Source: CBDBBY01 sp965205055
Lineage (GTDB): Bacteria; Pseudomonadota; Alphaproteobacteria; Rhodobacterales; Rhodobacteraceae
Assembly: GCA_965205055.1 (NCBI GenBank)
Contig: OZ242030.1
Span: forward strand, 4,650,001 to 4,714,000
Direction: 5' to 3'
Length of the DNA: 64,000 nucleotides
In this document: in pieces, positions 1 through 8,968 of the stretch
Layout: each line of letters starts with the position of its first letter
Position numbering within the stretch: the first letter of the stretch is position 1
The notes under the pieces: generated by a model
The model's database searches: none
Seen by the model: the letters and a program-made list of their open reading frames with translations, nothing else
What the model was told of the DNA's origin: nothing
Made by a program: the position numbers and the translations under genes

Positions 1-344
1 TTCTCGGCGCCCGCACGAATGTCGCCAACGGAGACAAAGTCATCGGCACGAACCACACTCTCCCGACGCGCAAGGCCGGACGGTACACGGGCGGCCTTTG
101 GGTTGGCAAATTCCTCAAGACGCACAGCTACCAGAAGATCACCTCCGACGAAGCGGCCGTCCAAGTCGGCGAGTATTGCTCCAGGCTTTCCATGCTTGAA
201 GGGTTCGTCGGCCACGCCGAGCAGTCGAACGTCCGGCTTCGGCGGCTCGGCGGGCTGAACTTGCCCTACGGCGCGGCCGCGCCGCGCCGTTCGGGCGATG
301 GACGGCTCGGAGATGCCGACGGAATTCTGCGGAATTCGCAATGA
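1..344 (+). CDS. histidinol dehydrogenase family protein, C-terminal part (HpsN-like)
   Basis: The gene is cut by the window start; the reading frame is open from base 3 to the stop at 342-344. The visible 113 residues carry the family's conserved NHTLPT and KAGRYTGGLW blocks followed by KFLKTHSYQ and a C-terminal helix with GHAEQSN. In this family the proteins are zinc- and NAD-dependent alcohol dehydrogenases; true HisD makes histidine, while relatives such as HpsN oxidise sulfopropanediol. The neighbours are catabolic (SDR, cupin, MetE-like), not his genes, so a degradative dehydrogenase is more likely. The stop overlaps the next start (ATGA at 341), so the two are translationally coupled. 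The substrate cannot be told from this fragment. Confidence 0.8.
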   Translation, partial: LGARTNVANGDKVIGTNHTLPTRKAGRYTGGLWVGKFLKTHSYQKITSDEAAVQVGEYCSRLSMLEGFVGHAEQSNVRLRRLGGLNLPYGAAAPRRSGDGRLGDADGILRNSQ

Positions 345-1099
345 GCATTCCCAAAACTCCCTCGTTTCGACTGGACGGCCGCAGAGCATTCGTGGCGGGC
401 GGCTCGCGCGGCATCGGATTCGCCGCTGCCGCCGCGCTCGCGGAAGCAGGAGCGAATGTGATGATCGCTTCGCGATCCGAGGCGAGCGTGGCCAGCGCCG
501 CCGCGTCGCTTCGCGAGTCGGGAGCCAATGCGGAAGGAGATGTCCTCGATGTTGCGGACACGGTGGCAATCCGCAGGTTCTTCGACACGCGCGGCCGTTT
601 CGATATCGTCGTGAATTCCGCCGGAATCGTGCGGCACAGTCCGGCATTCGAAGCCGAAGCCGACGACTATGACCAAGTCATGGCGGTCAATGCCCGAGGG
701 GCCTATTTTTTGGCTCGCGAGGCGGCGCTCGGCATGCGCGAGGCCGGCGGATCGATCATTCAGATATCCAGCCAGATGGCGTTCGTTGGCGGGCCGGAAC
801 GTTCGGTCTATTGCGCGTCCAAGCACGCGATCGAAGGCATGACCAAAGCGATGGCGATCGAATGGGCCGATCGCGGCATCAGGGTGAACACGATCTGCCC
901 GACTTTCATCAGGACCGATCTCGGGGCGAAGACCCTTGAAAACCCCGAAAAAGCCGCGTGGATACGGTCGAAGATCAAGCTTGGGCGGGTTGGCGAGGTC
1001 GAGGATGTCATGGGCGCGGTGGTCTATCTTGCTTCGGATGCGTCGTCCCTCGTGACGGGCACGCATATCTTGATTGACGGCGGCTGGACGGCGGGATGA
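341..1099 (+). CDS. SDR family NAD(P)-dependent oxidoreductase
   Basis: This is a 252-residue classical short-chain dehydrogenase, the normal length for the family. The Rossmann glycine motif GGSRGIG lies near residue 22, NSAG near residue 92, the catalytic Ser in the SSQMA segment and the YCASK motif near residue 157. The C-terminal LIDGGW is typical of FabG-like members. The start overlaps the stop of the upstream HisD-like gene by four bases, which places both in one operon and suggests they act on consecutive alcohol/carbonyl steps of one catabolic route. The exact substrate is not predictable from sequence. Confidence 0.92.
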   Translation: MSIPKTPSFRLDGRRAFVAGGSRGIGFAAAAALAEAGANVMIASRSEASVASAAASLRESGANAEGDVLDVADTVAIRRFFDTRGRFDIVVNSAGIVRHSPAFEAEADDYDQVMAVNARGAYFLAREAALGMREAGGSIIQISSQMAFVGGPERSVYCASKHAIEGMTKAMAIEWADRGIRVNTICPTFIRTDLGAKTLENPEKAAWIRSKIKLGRVGEVEDVMGAVVYLASDASSLVTGTHILIDGGWTAG

Positions 1100-1171
1100 A
1101 GGAACTCGAAATCAGCCGCGGCGCGCGGAAAGATTCCGATACAGCCCGGAGCGGCGCGGCAGAAACATTCG

Positions 1172-1536
1172 GTTTCCGCCGACGGGGCGTGCAACCAGGC
1201 GGTCGAGGCGGCACGCCGGATATTCGATTGTTCGAAACCGCGGCGTCCCGGCTCGCTGTTCGTTGGCGGCGATGATATGGCGTTTGCCGCGATGGACGTG
1301 CTGCGATATGAATTCGAACTCAGGATTCCGGGCCATGCGGCATTCGTCGAATGCGACGTTCCTGCGGCGAAATGCCCGCCTGCGATTTGACGACAGTTCG
1401 ACAGCTGCTGCCGACGGTGGTCACCGCTGCGGCGGAACGGTTGCTTGAATGGGTTGAAACGCTTGTGGTTGCGATTTCGCGGGTCAAGCTGGACGGAAAA
1501 TTGATCGTCGGCAAATCCGCTTGGTTCGAGAATTGA
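1172..1536 (+). pseudogene. remnant of a LacI-family regulator (effector-binding C-terminus)
   Basis: No intact gene fits this stretch, but two frames read as pieces of a LacI-type periplasmic-binding-like domain. From about 1178 one frame gives SLFVGGDDMAFAAMDVLRYE, resembling the family's GNDxMAxGxxxAL helix, and stops near 1390. The frame from 1351 continues with DLTTVRQLLPTVVTAAAERL and then KLDGKLIVGKSA, the usual end of LacI proteins. The two halves are in different frames, and the DNA-binding N-terminus is missing. The probable role was control of the surrounding catabolic cluster; that control would now be lost or replaced. The assignment rests on motif memory, not on a search. Confidence 0.65.
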
Positions 1537-1547
1537 AAGGAAAGCGC

Positions 1548-2525
1548 ATGACGTCGCCAGAATATACGGATTTCGCTGAATACATATTGGGCGTCACCGA
1601 AACGATTTGGGAAGGCCGCAATATCGCCAGTTTGCGCGAGAATTACTCGGACGATATCCCGGTTCGATCTCCCTTGTCCCTAGTTGTCGGCAACGAAGAG
1701 GTCATCAGCGCCACACTTGCGACGCTTTCGGAGTTTCCTGACCGCGAGCTTCTGGGCGAAGACGTGATTTGGGATCGAATGGGCGAAGACAGCTGGTTTT
1801 CGTCGCACAGGATCATATCGCTGGCGACGCATGCGGAAGACGGCTTTTTCGGGTGGGCGACGAATAAGCGGCTGTCCTATCGGATCATTGCGGATTGCCA
1901 CGCTTCGGCGGATTCGAAGTGGGGCTGGCAGATAAATGACGAATGGCTCGTGCGCGACCTCGGAGCCATCGTACGGCAGATCGGCAGCAAGCCTTCGGAT
2001 TTCGCGCGGGAGCTCATTGGAAGGGAAGGCGGCTACGGCCGGTCCAAAGGTACCTTCATTCCCGGAGGCGATGAACCGCTCGGCCCATACAAGGGCAAAG
2101 GCAATGATGCGGAGCCCGGGCTGCGCTACGCCGACATGCTCGACCGCATCATGGACGCGGATATCTCGGCGATCAGAAGCGAGTATGACAGAGCATGCCA
2201 GATCGAGATGCCCGGCGGGCGAACTGGCCACGGCTGGAGCGAAGCTGAACGATTTTGGCTCGGGTTGCGCGCCTCGTTCCCGAACGCGGCGTTCCGGGTG
2301 GAGCATCGCATGGGCAAGGAAGATGGGCGCCGCTTGCCGCGCGCCGCCGTGAGATGGAGCCTGACGGGAAAGCATGACGGTTTGGGGGCGTTCGGGACGC
2401 CCTCGCAGGCTGACGTCCATATAATGGGAATGTCCCACGCGGAATACGGCCCGCGCGGCCTGCGCCGCGAGTTCGTTCTTTACGATGAGGTCGCTGTTTG
2501 GAAACAGATATTGGAAAATTCCTGA
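1548..2525 (+). CDS. SnoaL/NTF2-like double-domain protein
   Basis: A 325-residue protein beginning MTSPEYTDF. The ATG at 1548 is preferred over an upstream TTG at 1521 because GAAAGGAAAG sits just before it. It contains two successive modules, each with a helical start followed by a DR..L..DVIW-type or WGWQINDEWLVRD strand pattern. This is the layout of SnoaL-like/ester-cyclase proteins of the NTF2 fold. Such proteins bind small hydrophobic or polar ligands, and some are cyclases, isomerases or hydratases. It sits between the SDR and the cupin in the same direction, so it is probably part of the same degradative pathway. No catalytic residue can be named with confidence. Confidence 0.72.
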   Translation: MTSPEYTDFAEYILGVTETIWEGRNIASLRENYSDDIPVRSPLSLVVGNEEVISATLATLSEFPDRELLGEDVIWDRMGEDSWFSSHRIISLATHAEDGFFGWATNKRLSYRIIADCHASADSKWGWQINDEWLVRDLGAIVRQIGSKPSDFARELIGREGGYGRSKGTFIPGGDEPLGPYKGKGNDAEPGLRYADMLDRIMDADISAIRSEYDRACQIEMPGGRTGHGWSEAERFWLGLRASFPNAAFRVEHRMGKEDGRRLPRAAVRWSLTGKHDGLGAFGTPSQADVHIMGMSHAEYGPRGLRREFVLYDEVAVWKQILENS

Positions 2526-2583
2526 GCGCCGCGCTGCGGCCCGACCTGCTGGATTCAAAGCGGAAGGACGGAGAAGCAAAGCC

Positions 2584-3558
2584 ATGACGCCTGAAGAAAT
2601 GAGAAAGCGGATCGTCCGCTACGGAGAGCTGGTGCCCTGCAGGACTGCGTTCATCGACACGCATACGCCCGGGTCGGATCTGAAGGAGAACTTCACGATC
2701 ATCGGCGGCGGCGTTTCGGAAAGCGCCGACCAGCATGTCCACCTACGCGAGACGCCCGGATTCAACATCGGCGCCGCGGGCCAGCCGCCTCGGTGCAGAA
2801 ATTCTCTCCACTCGCACAGGACTGCCGAAGTCTTTTTCGTTCTCAAGGGACGCTGGAGATTCTTTTGGGGCCGCTGGGGCACGGCGGGCGAAGTCGTGCT
2901 TGAAGAAGGCGACATATTCAACATTCCGACCGGGATATTCAGGGGATTCGAGAACATCGGCCTCAAGCACGGCATGCTGATGGCGATCATCGGCGGAGAC
3001 GACGCCGGGGGCGGCGTCGTCTGGGCTCCGCAGGTCGTCGAGGAAGCGAAGGACCACGGATTGATCCTTGCGGAGACGGGGCGGCTCTACGACTCGAAGA
3101 AGGGAGAGAGCCTTCCCGAAGGGGTCGGGCCGATGCCGCTTCTCACGGACGAAGAGCTTGCGTCCTATCCCGAACTCCCCGCCAGTTCGGTCGTTCCGCG
3201 CTATATAGGACGTAGGCTTGACATGGAGGCGCTGGCGGCGAAGCGCCCCGCCAAGATCATCGGCGAAGACGCGATGATCGTCGACAAGCCGGGCTTTGAA
3301 GTCGAATTCCTGACGCGCGGCTCGGTTCCCGCCGATCCTTGGTCCACGCAGCGGGATGTCGTGCTCATGGTGTCGGAAGGGCATTGGAAGATAGGATGGA
3401 ACGGAGGCGAAGCCGTTCTGGACCCGGGAGACACCTGCGCGGTGCCGAATGGCGTGGCGCATTCGCTGGCGCCGGCGGTTTCGGGCGAGGCGGGCCTTTT
3501 CAGGGTGCTGAGCACCGGAGATGCCGCAGGCCCGACATGGCAAGCGCCGACGGGGTGA
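2584..3558 (+). CDS. bicupin-domain protein, probable dioxygenase-like
   Basis: A 324-residue protein. The ATG at 2584 follows a GGAG-containing leader. The first cupin core shows HSHRTAEVFFVLKG near residues 76-90, the family pattern HxH...E...G, then a second motif around GDIFNIPTGIFRGFEN. A second, less complete cupin follows near residue 265 (SEGHWKIGW ... PGDTCAVPNGVAH) with fewer metal ligands. Bicupins of this size include ring-cleaving dioxygenases, isomerases and binding proteins. The N-terminal repeat binds metal by motif; the C-terminal one may be structural. The location between the SnoaL-like and MetE-like genes argues for a catabolic role, substrate unknown. Confidence 0.78.
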   Translation: MTPEEMRKRIVRYGELVPCRTAFIDTHTPGSDLKENFTIIGGGVSESADQHVHLRETPGFNIGAAGQPPRCRNSLHSHRTAEVFFVLKGRWRFFWGRWGTAGEVVLEEGDIFNIPTGIFRGFENIGLKHGMLMAIIGGDDAGGGVVWAPQVVEEAKDHGLILAETGRLYDSKKGESLPEGVGPMPLLTDEELASYPELPASSVVPRYIGRRLDMEALAAKRPAKIIGEDAMIVDKPGFEVEFLTRGSVPADPWSTQRDVVLMVSEGHWKIGWNGGEAVLDPGDTCAVPNGVAHSLAPAVSGEAGLFRVLSTGDAAGPTWQAPTG

Positions 3559-3604
3559 CGATCCGGCGTCAGGATTTCCGGATGCGGAAAGGAGGGTTTG
3601 AAAG

Positions 3605-4729
3605 ATGAGCCTTTTGGCCACCCATGTGGGCAGCTTGCCCAGAAGCCAAGCCGTCGTGGACATGATTTTCGCCCGCGAGCACGGGAAAGAATTCGACCGG
3701 ACCGAATTCGACGGCACGATGGCCGCCGCCGCGTCCGAAACCGTCCGCAAACAAGTCGAAGCCGGCATCGACATCGTTTCCGACGGCGAAACTTCGAAGA
3801 TTTCCTACGCCACCTACGTCAAGGACAGATACACAGGTTTCGAAGGCGATTCGCCCAGGAACGCGCCCGCCGACCTCAAGCTGTTCCCGCAGTTCCTGAA
3901 ACGCATCGCAGAGTCGGGCGGCACGCCTCAATATTCCCGTCCGCAATGCACCGGTCCGATACGTTCCAAAGGGCATGGCGATCTGCAGAAGGACATCGCG
4001 AATCTCAAGGCTGGAATGGCCGAGCACGGCGCGAAGCAGGGTTTCATGAACGCCGCGTCTCCGGGCGTCGTCAGCCTGTTTCTCCCCAACGCTTACTGGC
4101 CTACGCGCGAAGCTTATCTCTCGGAGCTCGCCGACGCTCTGAAGGACGAATACAGGATGATCGTGGACAGCGGCCTGCACCTTCAGCTCGACTGTCCGGA
4201 TCTCGCCTTGTCTCGGCACATGTACTTCACGGATTTGTCCGACGACGAGTTCGTGAAGGTCGCTGAGCAGAACATGGAAGCCCTGAACCATGCTTTGGAC
4301 GGCTTGGACGCGTCCAGGATACGCGTCCATATCTGCTGGGGAAACTATGAAGGTCCGCACGTCTGCGACATCGGGATGGACAAGGTGTTCGCGACGCTTA
4401 TGAAGGCGAAAGCGCGTTATCTGCTTTTTGAAACATCCAATCCGAGACATGCTCATGAATGGACGGTCTTCCGAGACAGGAAATCCGAGATTCCCGACGA
4501 CAAGGTGCTGGTGCCTGGCGTCGTGGACAGCACCACGAACTTCGTGGAGCATCCAGATTTGATCGTGCAGAGACTTGATCGGTTCCTCGGCATCATGTCC
4601 GCGGACCGCCTTGTCGCCGGTTCCGACTGCGGATTCGGCACTTTCGCCGGATTCGGAGCGGTGGACCCGGATATCGCTTATGCCAAGCTGGCGGCCTTGT
4701 CCGAAGGAGCGCATCGGGCGGGCGAATGA
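3605..4729 (+). CDS. cobalamin-independent methionine synthase (MetE C-terminal) family methyltransferase
   Basis: A 374-residue protein corresponding to the catalytic C-terminal barrel of MetE; the N-terminal half of true MetE is absent. It starts with the family's THVGSLPR block. Probable zinc ligands can be seen: His and Cys in HICWGNYEG, Glu in LFETSNPRHAHEW and the last Cys in SDCGFGTF. A strong ribosome site (GGAAAGGAGG) precedes the ATG. Stand-alone proteins of this type move methyl or alkyl groups between small thiols and other acceptors, and several sit in catabolic clusters. Here it lies downstream of the cupin and overlaps the hydrolase gene by four bases. It probably activates a thiol in substrate breakdown rather than making methionine. 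Confidence 0.85.
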   Translation: MSLLATHVGSLPRSQAVVDMIFAREHGKEFDRTEFDGTMAAAASETVRKQVEAGIDIVSDGETSKISYATYVKDRYTGFEGDSPRNAPADLKLFPQFLKRIAESGGTPQYSRPQCTGPIRSKGHGDLQKDIANLKAGMAEHGAKQGFMNAASPGVVSLFLPNAYWPTREAYLSELADALKDEYRMIVDSGLHLQLDCPDLALSRHMYFTDLSDDEFVKVAEQNMEALNHALDGLDASRIRVHICWGNYEGPHVCDIGMDKVFATLMKAKARYLLFETSNPRHAHEWTVFRDRKSEIPDDKVLVPGVVDSTTNFVEHPDLIVQRLDRFLGIMSADRLVAGSDCGFGTFAGFGAVDPDIAYAKLAALSEGAHRAGE

Positions 4730-5433
4730 ACGAGCCGTTGGTATTCCTTCCGGGACACATGTGCGACGGAAGGCTGTTCGCGCATCAGGTCGCAGCGTTT
4801 TCATCCGAGCGCGCCGTGCATTTGGCGAATTTCAAGCTTGGGGCGACAATCGCGGAATTCGCTGCGAATTCGCTTGCGTCGGCGCCGCCCCGCTTCGTGC
4901 TTTGCGGAGTGTCGATGGGCGGGATCGTGGCGATGGAAATCCTGCGGACTGCAGCTGACCGCATTGCGGGACTCGTGCTTATGGATACCAACCACCGGGC
5001 GGAAACCCATGAGCGTGCGCAAGTTCGCAAACGCACGATCGCGCTTGTCGAAAGCGGGGAGCTTCCGCTCGCATCCGTGATGAGGGACGAGATGAAGCCC
5101 GCGTATCTCGCGGACGGGCCGCGGAACAAGCCGATATTGGAGCTCGTGATGGCGATGGCGATGAACCTCGGCAGCCAAGTGTTCGCGCGACAGGCGCGCG
5201 CGATCATGTCGCGGCCCGATCAAGCCGAAACCCTTCGTCGGGCCGCCTTGCCGGCGCTCGTGATTTGCGGCGAAGAGGACAAGCTTTGCACTCTCCAGAC
5301 TCACGAAGACATGGCCGGCCTGATTCCCGGAGCAAAGCTGGAAGTGGTGCGGGGCGCTGGCCATCTGGTCCCGCTCGAGCAGCCCGAGCGCACGAACGAA
5401 CTGATTTCGGAATGGCTGGAAACAGCATTGTGA
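4726..5433 (+). CDS. alpha/beta fold hydrolase
   Basis: A 235-residue alpha/beta hydrolase, slightly short for the family. The nucleophile elbow GVSMGG lies near residue 63, the likely acid lies in VICGEEDKLC near residue 182, and the catalytic His is in GAGHLVPLEQPE near residue 212. The N-terminal LPGHMCDGRLF forms the oxyanion region. The start overlaps the stop of the methyltransferase (ATGA), so the two are coupled. Homologues hydrolyse esters, lactones or C-C bonds. In this cluster it would be expected to cleave an intermediate produced by the upstream enzymes, which is inference from position. Confidence 0.88.
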   Translation: MNEPLVFLPGHMCDGRLFAHQVAAFSSERAVHLANFKLGATIAEFAANSLASAPPRFVLCGVSMGGIVAMEILRTAADRIAGLVLMDTNHRAETHERAQVRKRTIALVESGELPLASVMRDEMKPAYLADGPRNKPILELVMAMAMNLGSQVFARQARAIMSRPDQAETLRRAALPALVICGEEDKLCTLQTHEDMAGLIPGAKLEVVRGAGHLVPLEQPERTNELISEWLETAL

Positions 5434-6128
5434 CGCCGGACCTGTACGATATCTTGAAGGCGACGGACACGCCAACCGTTTGCAACGCGATAGAGCTCGC
5501 CCAAGGCAGCCGCGATTTCCGCAGATTCACAAAGCGGCAGATGGTTCCCGTCCGCACCGGCGACCCGCCGGTCGTCGGTCGCGCGCTGACCGCGAAAATT
5601 CGTGCCAAATCTCCGCCGACGCGTCCTGCGGCGGAGATCGGCAAAATCAGGATGGACTATTACAAATACGTCTCGGAAGCCGGAAAACCGGCGATTGTCG
5701 CAATGCAGGACCTCGACTCGCCGGAACCGCACGGAGCTTTCTGGGGCGAGATCAACGCCACGGTCCACAAGGCATTCAATGTCGAAGGCGTCGTTACGGA
5801 CGGCACGGCGCGCGACATAGATGCTCTTCCGAGCGGGTTTCCAATCCTTGCGGGCGCGCACGGAGTCAGCCACGCATTCGTTCATGTCTTGGAATTCGAT
5901 ACGCCGGTGAGCATATTCGGCATGGATGTGCGGCCCGGCGAACTGGTTCATGCCGACAGGCATGGAGCGCTCGTCGTGCCGGAAATGCTGTTGGACAACT
6001 TGCCCGACGCAATTCGCTCTTTGATCGAGCGGGAAAGAATCGTGCTCGAGCCCGCTCGGGACTCGGAGCAGTACGACTTCGAGACATTCCGGCGGTCTTG
6101 GGAAGCGTTCACGGCGAGTCGGCAGTGA
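5412..6128 (+). CDS. RraA-like / HMG-aldolase family protein
   Basis: A 238-residue member of the RraA (old name dimethylmenaquinone methyltransferase) fold. The conserved block VVTDGTARDIDAL and the later GELVHADRHGALVVP match the pyruvate and metal binding regions of 4-hydroxy-4-methyl-2-oxoglutarate aldolase relatives. Two starts are possible: ATG at 5412, or GTG at 5430, which would give the four-base GTGA overlap seen elsewhere in this operon. Catabolic RraA-like proteins usually do aldol or decarboxylation steps, so it may be the last step of the cluster. RNase E inhibition, the function of true RraA, is unlikely here. Confidence 0.82.
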   Translation: MAGNSIVTPDLYDILKATDTPTVCNAIELAQGSRDFRRFTKRQMVPVRTGDPPVVGRALTAKIRAKSPPTRPAAEIGKIRMDYYKYVSEAGKPAIVAMQDLDSPEPHGAFWGEINATVHKAFNVEGVVTDGTARDIDALPSGFPILAGAHGVSHAFVHVLEFDTPVSIFGMDVRPGELVHADRHGALVVPEMLLDNLPDAIRSLIERERIVLEPARDSEQYDFETFRRSWEAFTASRQ

Positions 6129-6237
6129 ATTCGGCAAGCGTCCGGAATCGTTTCGCGAGGCTCGCCGCGGCAGTCGTGATGCCCGCCTATGCCGAACGGA
6201 GCCTGACGCGAAATCTTGGAAACGGATTGAGGACTCC

Positions 6238-7107
6238 ATGGAACTGCAGGTGACAGGTTTTTTTCACGCGGAAACGAACACGATTTCATACGTGGCGCGC
6301 GACCCCGGAACGAAAATGTGCGCGGTTATCGATTCCGTTCTGGACTTCGACTATGCGTCGGGCAGCACGGGAACCGAGTTCGCGGACGAGATAATCGGTT
6401 TCGTGAGGAAAGAAGGGTTGACGGCGGATTGGATCCTTGAAAGCCATGTCCATGCGGACCACCTTTCCGCCGCGCCGTATGTTCAGCAGCGGCTGGGCGG
6501 CAAGATCGGCATCGGCGACTGCATCACCGTCGTTCAAGAGCAATTCGGCAAGATTTTCAACGAAGGAACGGAGTTCCAGCGGGACGGCTCGCAGTTCGAC
6601 CGCTTGTTCAAGGAGGGAGACGAATTCTCGGTCGGAGACATTCAAGCCCGCGTTCTCCACACGCCGGGCCATACTCCCGCCTGCCTGACCTACGTGATCG
6701 GCGATGCCGCGTTTTGCGGCGATACTCTTTTCATGCCCGATTTCGGGACTGCCCGAGTGGATTTTCCCGGCGGTTCCGCAGAAGAGCTGTACAATTCGAT
6801 TCAAAAAATACTGTCGCTTCCCGACGAGACGCGCCTGTTCGTCGGCCACGACTACAAGGCGCCGGGCCGCGAGGATTTCGCTTGGGAGTCCACGGTAGCC
6901 GAGCAGAGAGCCCGCAACGTGCATGTCGGATCCGGCCGCTCCAAGGACGAGTTCGTGAAGCTCCGTACCGAGAGGGACGCGAAACTCGGCATGCCGAAAC
7001 TCATTGTTCCGAGCATTCAAGTCAACATGCGCGCGGGCAACCTGCCCGAAGCGGACCGGGAAGGCCGCGTGTATTTGAAGGTGCCGGTCAACGCGCTCGG
7101 ACGCTGA
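6238..7107 (+). CDS. MBL-fold hydrolase, persulfide dioxygenase-like (ETHE1/Blh type)
   Basis: A 289-residue metallo-beta-lactamase-fold protein. The metal motif HVHADHLSAAP lies near residue 70; further ligands are in HTPGHTPACLTY, the Asp in FCGDTLFMPDFG and the His in FVGHDYKAP. The pattern matches persulfide dioxygenases and the Blh proteins of BigR regulons, which have one iron at the active site and oxidise glutathione persulfide to sulfite. It is separated by 109 bases from the catabolic cluster and is followed by a convergent SLC13 permease. That would suit sulfur oxidation and anion transport, but the link is inference. The ATG at 6238 is the only good start. Confidence 0.83.
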   Translation: MELQVTGFFHAETNTISYVARDPGTKMCAVIDSVLDFDYASGSTGTEFADEIIGFVRKEGLTADWILESHVHADHLSAAPYVQQRLGGKIGIGDCITVVQEQFGKIFNEGTEFQRDGSQFDRLFKEGDEFSVGDIQARVLHTPGHTPACLTYVIGDAAFCGDTLFMPDFGTARVDFPGGSAEELYNSIQKILSLPDETRLFVGHDYKAPGREDFAWESTVAEQRARNVHVGSGRSKDEFVKLRTERDAKLGMPKLIVPSIQVNMRAGNLPEADREGRVYLKVPVNALGR

Positions 7108-7186
7108 TCCTTGTTGGCCAGACGACAGTTCCGGACGCGGCGGGCGGTCGCCGACGGCCGCGATATGACAACTGCATTGCGCTGCA

Positions 7187-8968
7187 TCAAAGCGGCCAGA
7201 ACATCGGGATCATGAAGCTCGCCAGAATTCCGATTGAAAGATTGAGCGGGATGCCGATTTTCAAATAGTCGGAAAACTCGTAGCCGCCGGGACCGTACAC
7301 GAGCGTATTCGTCTGGTATCCTATGGGGGTCGCGAAGCTGGCGGATGCGGCGACCATGACCGCGACGACCAGCGGGCGGGGATCGATGCCCAGCGACGAC
7401 GCCACCGCGATCGCGATCGGCGTAACGACAACCGCCACCGCGTTGTTCGATACGAGTTCGGTCAATACCGAAGTCAAAAGATAGATCGACCAGACGACCA
7501 GGAACGGGTGAACGTGGCCGAGGTACGGAGCTACGCCGTTTGCGATCAGGGCAACCGTTCCGGATTCCTCCATAGCGGCGCCTATGGCCAGCATGGAAAA
7601 AATCAGAGCAAGAAGTTTGCCGTCGACAGCTGCGAACGCCTCGTCGGCATCGATGCATCCCGTTATGAGCACGATCGCGGCGCCGATCATTCCCAGCGCC
7701 GCGATCGGCGCGAAGCCCAGTCCGGCGAGAGTGACGACAACTGCCAATGTCAATATTGCGATCGGCGCTCGTCCTCTGCGGAAAGACCGAACCGTCGGTT
7801 CGGTGATCTCCAGCAATTCGGTTTCTTGCGCCAAAGTTTGAATGTCTTCCGGTGCGCCTTCAATCAGAAGAGTATCGCCCACCCGGATGGCGACTTCGTC
7901 GAGCTGAGTGAACGCCTGCGGCGCGCGAGGGCGATGCAATGCGATCACGTAGACGCCGAATCGCCGTCTCAAATGAAGATCGCCCAGCGTTTTGCCCACG
8001 AGATTGCACCGGGGAGAAATCAAGGCTTCGACAGTCTTCGATTGCCTTGACGAAACCTTGTCGGCAAGCAGCATGTCCTTGCGCTGCTGCAGATCTAGCA
8101 CTTCCGCCGCATTCGTTCGCAGTACGATGCGGTCTCCTTCCTTGAGAACGATGTTCTTCAGATCGCGCCGGAGCGATTCTTCCGCCCTGATCACATCGAT
8201 GACGCGCGCGCCGTCCCGCTTGAAGGGCTCGGCCTGCACTGCGTTCTGCCCTGCGAGTTCGCTGCCTTGCGGCAGGATCACCTCGGTGAAGAATTTCATC
8301 CGGCTCCGGTCACGGAGAAGTTCAGCCATCGAGTCGCGCTCAGGAAGAAGCCGTTGTCCGAATATGACGAGGTAAGCGATGCCGAATGCGACGAGCACCA
8401 AGCCGAGCGGGGTCACTTCGAACAGGGTGAAGGGCTCAAGCCCGGCGCTTCGCGCCACGCCGTCGACAAGCAGGTTGGTCGAGGTCCCGATCAGCGTGCA
8501 TGTGCCGCCGAGGATCGCAACGTAGGACAGCGGGATCAGAAGCTTTGAAGATTGAGTGCCGAGCAGCTTGGCGCAGTGGATCGTGATCGGAATCATGATG
8601 ACGACCACAGGCGTGTTGTTCATGAATGCGGAAGCGAAAACGACGAACGCGGCCAGCACGGCCAGCATCAATATGGGCTGGACATTGCCGATCTTCGTGA
8701 CCCAGGTGGTCAAGGCGGCCAGCGCGCCCGTCCGCAGAAGCGCGGCGGACATGATGAACATGGCGGCGATTGTCCAAGGCGCGGGGTTGGAGAACACTTG
8801 GAGCGCTTCCGCATAGGGCAGGATGCCGCTGGCAAGCAAAACCGCTGCTCCGCTCAACGCCACGACCTCTGTCGGAAACGCGTCGCGAACGAAAAGCACG
8901 AACATGGCGGCCACGATCAGGATGACCGCGAGTGCCTGCCAATATTCAATCAAAGCGTCAATGATCAT
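7187..8968 (-). CDS. SLC13 family permease with two RCK_C (TrkA-C) domains
   Basis: A 593-residue membrane protein. Hydrophobic segments fill residues 1-200, two soluble RCK_C-like domains lie at about 215-290 and 305-390 (IVLKEGDRIVLR and VAIRVGDTLLIEG are typical ends), and a second membrane block runs from 400 to the end. The signature SNNAVAVVVTPIAIAVA belongs to the divalent-anion:Na+ symporter family. Members with this layout carry sulfate or other dianions at the inner membrane. It reads convergently towards the MBL gene, with 79 bases between the stops. Sulfate or sulfite handling next to a persulfide dioxygenase-like enzyme is plausible but not shown. Confidence 0.9.
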   Translation of the reverse strand: MIIDALIEYWQALAVILIVAAMFVLFVRDAFPTEVVALSGAAVLLASGILPYAEALQVFSNPAPWTIAAMFIMSAALLRTGALAALTTWVTKIGNVQPILMLAVLAAFVVFASAFMNNTPVVVIMIPITIHCAKLLGTQSSKLLIPLSYVAILGGTCTLIGTSTNLLVDGVARSAGLEPFTLFEVTPLGLVLVAFGIAYLVIFGQRLLPERDSMAELLRDRSRMKFFTEVILPQGSELAGQNAVQAEPFKRDGARVIDVIRAEESLRRDLKNIVLKEGDRIVLRTNAAEVLDLQQRKDMLLADKVSSRQSKTVEALISPRCNLVGKTLGDLHLRRRFGVYVIALHRPRAPQAFTQLDEVAIRVGDTLLIEGAPEDIQTLAQETELLEITEPTVRSFRRGRAPIAILTLAVVVTLAGLGFAPIAALGMIGAAIVLITGCIDADEAFAAVDGKLLALIFSMLAIGAAMEESGTVALIANGVAPYLGHVHPFLVVWSIYLLTSVLTELVSNNAVAVVVTPIAIAVASSLGIDPRPLVVAVMVAASASFATPIGYQTNTLVYGPGGYEFSDYLKIGIPLNLSIGILASFMIPMFWPL

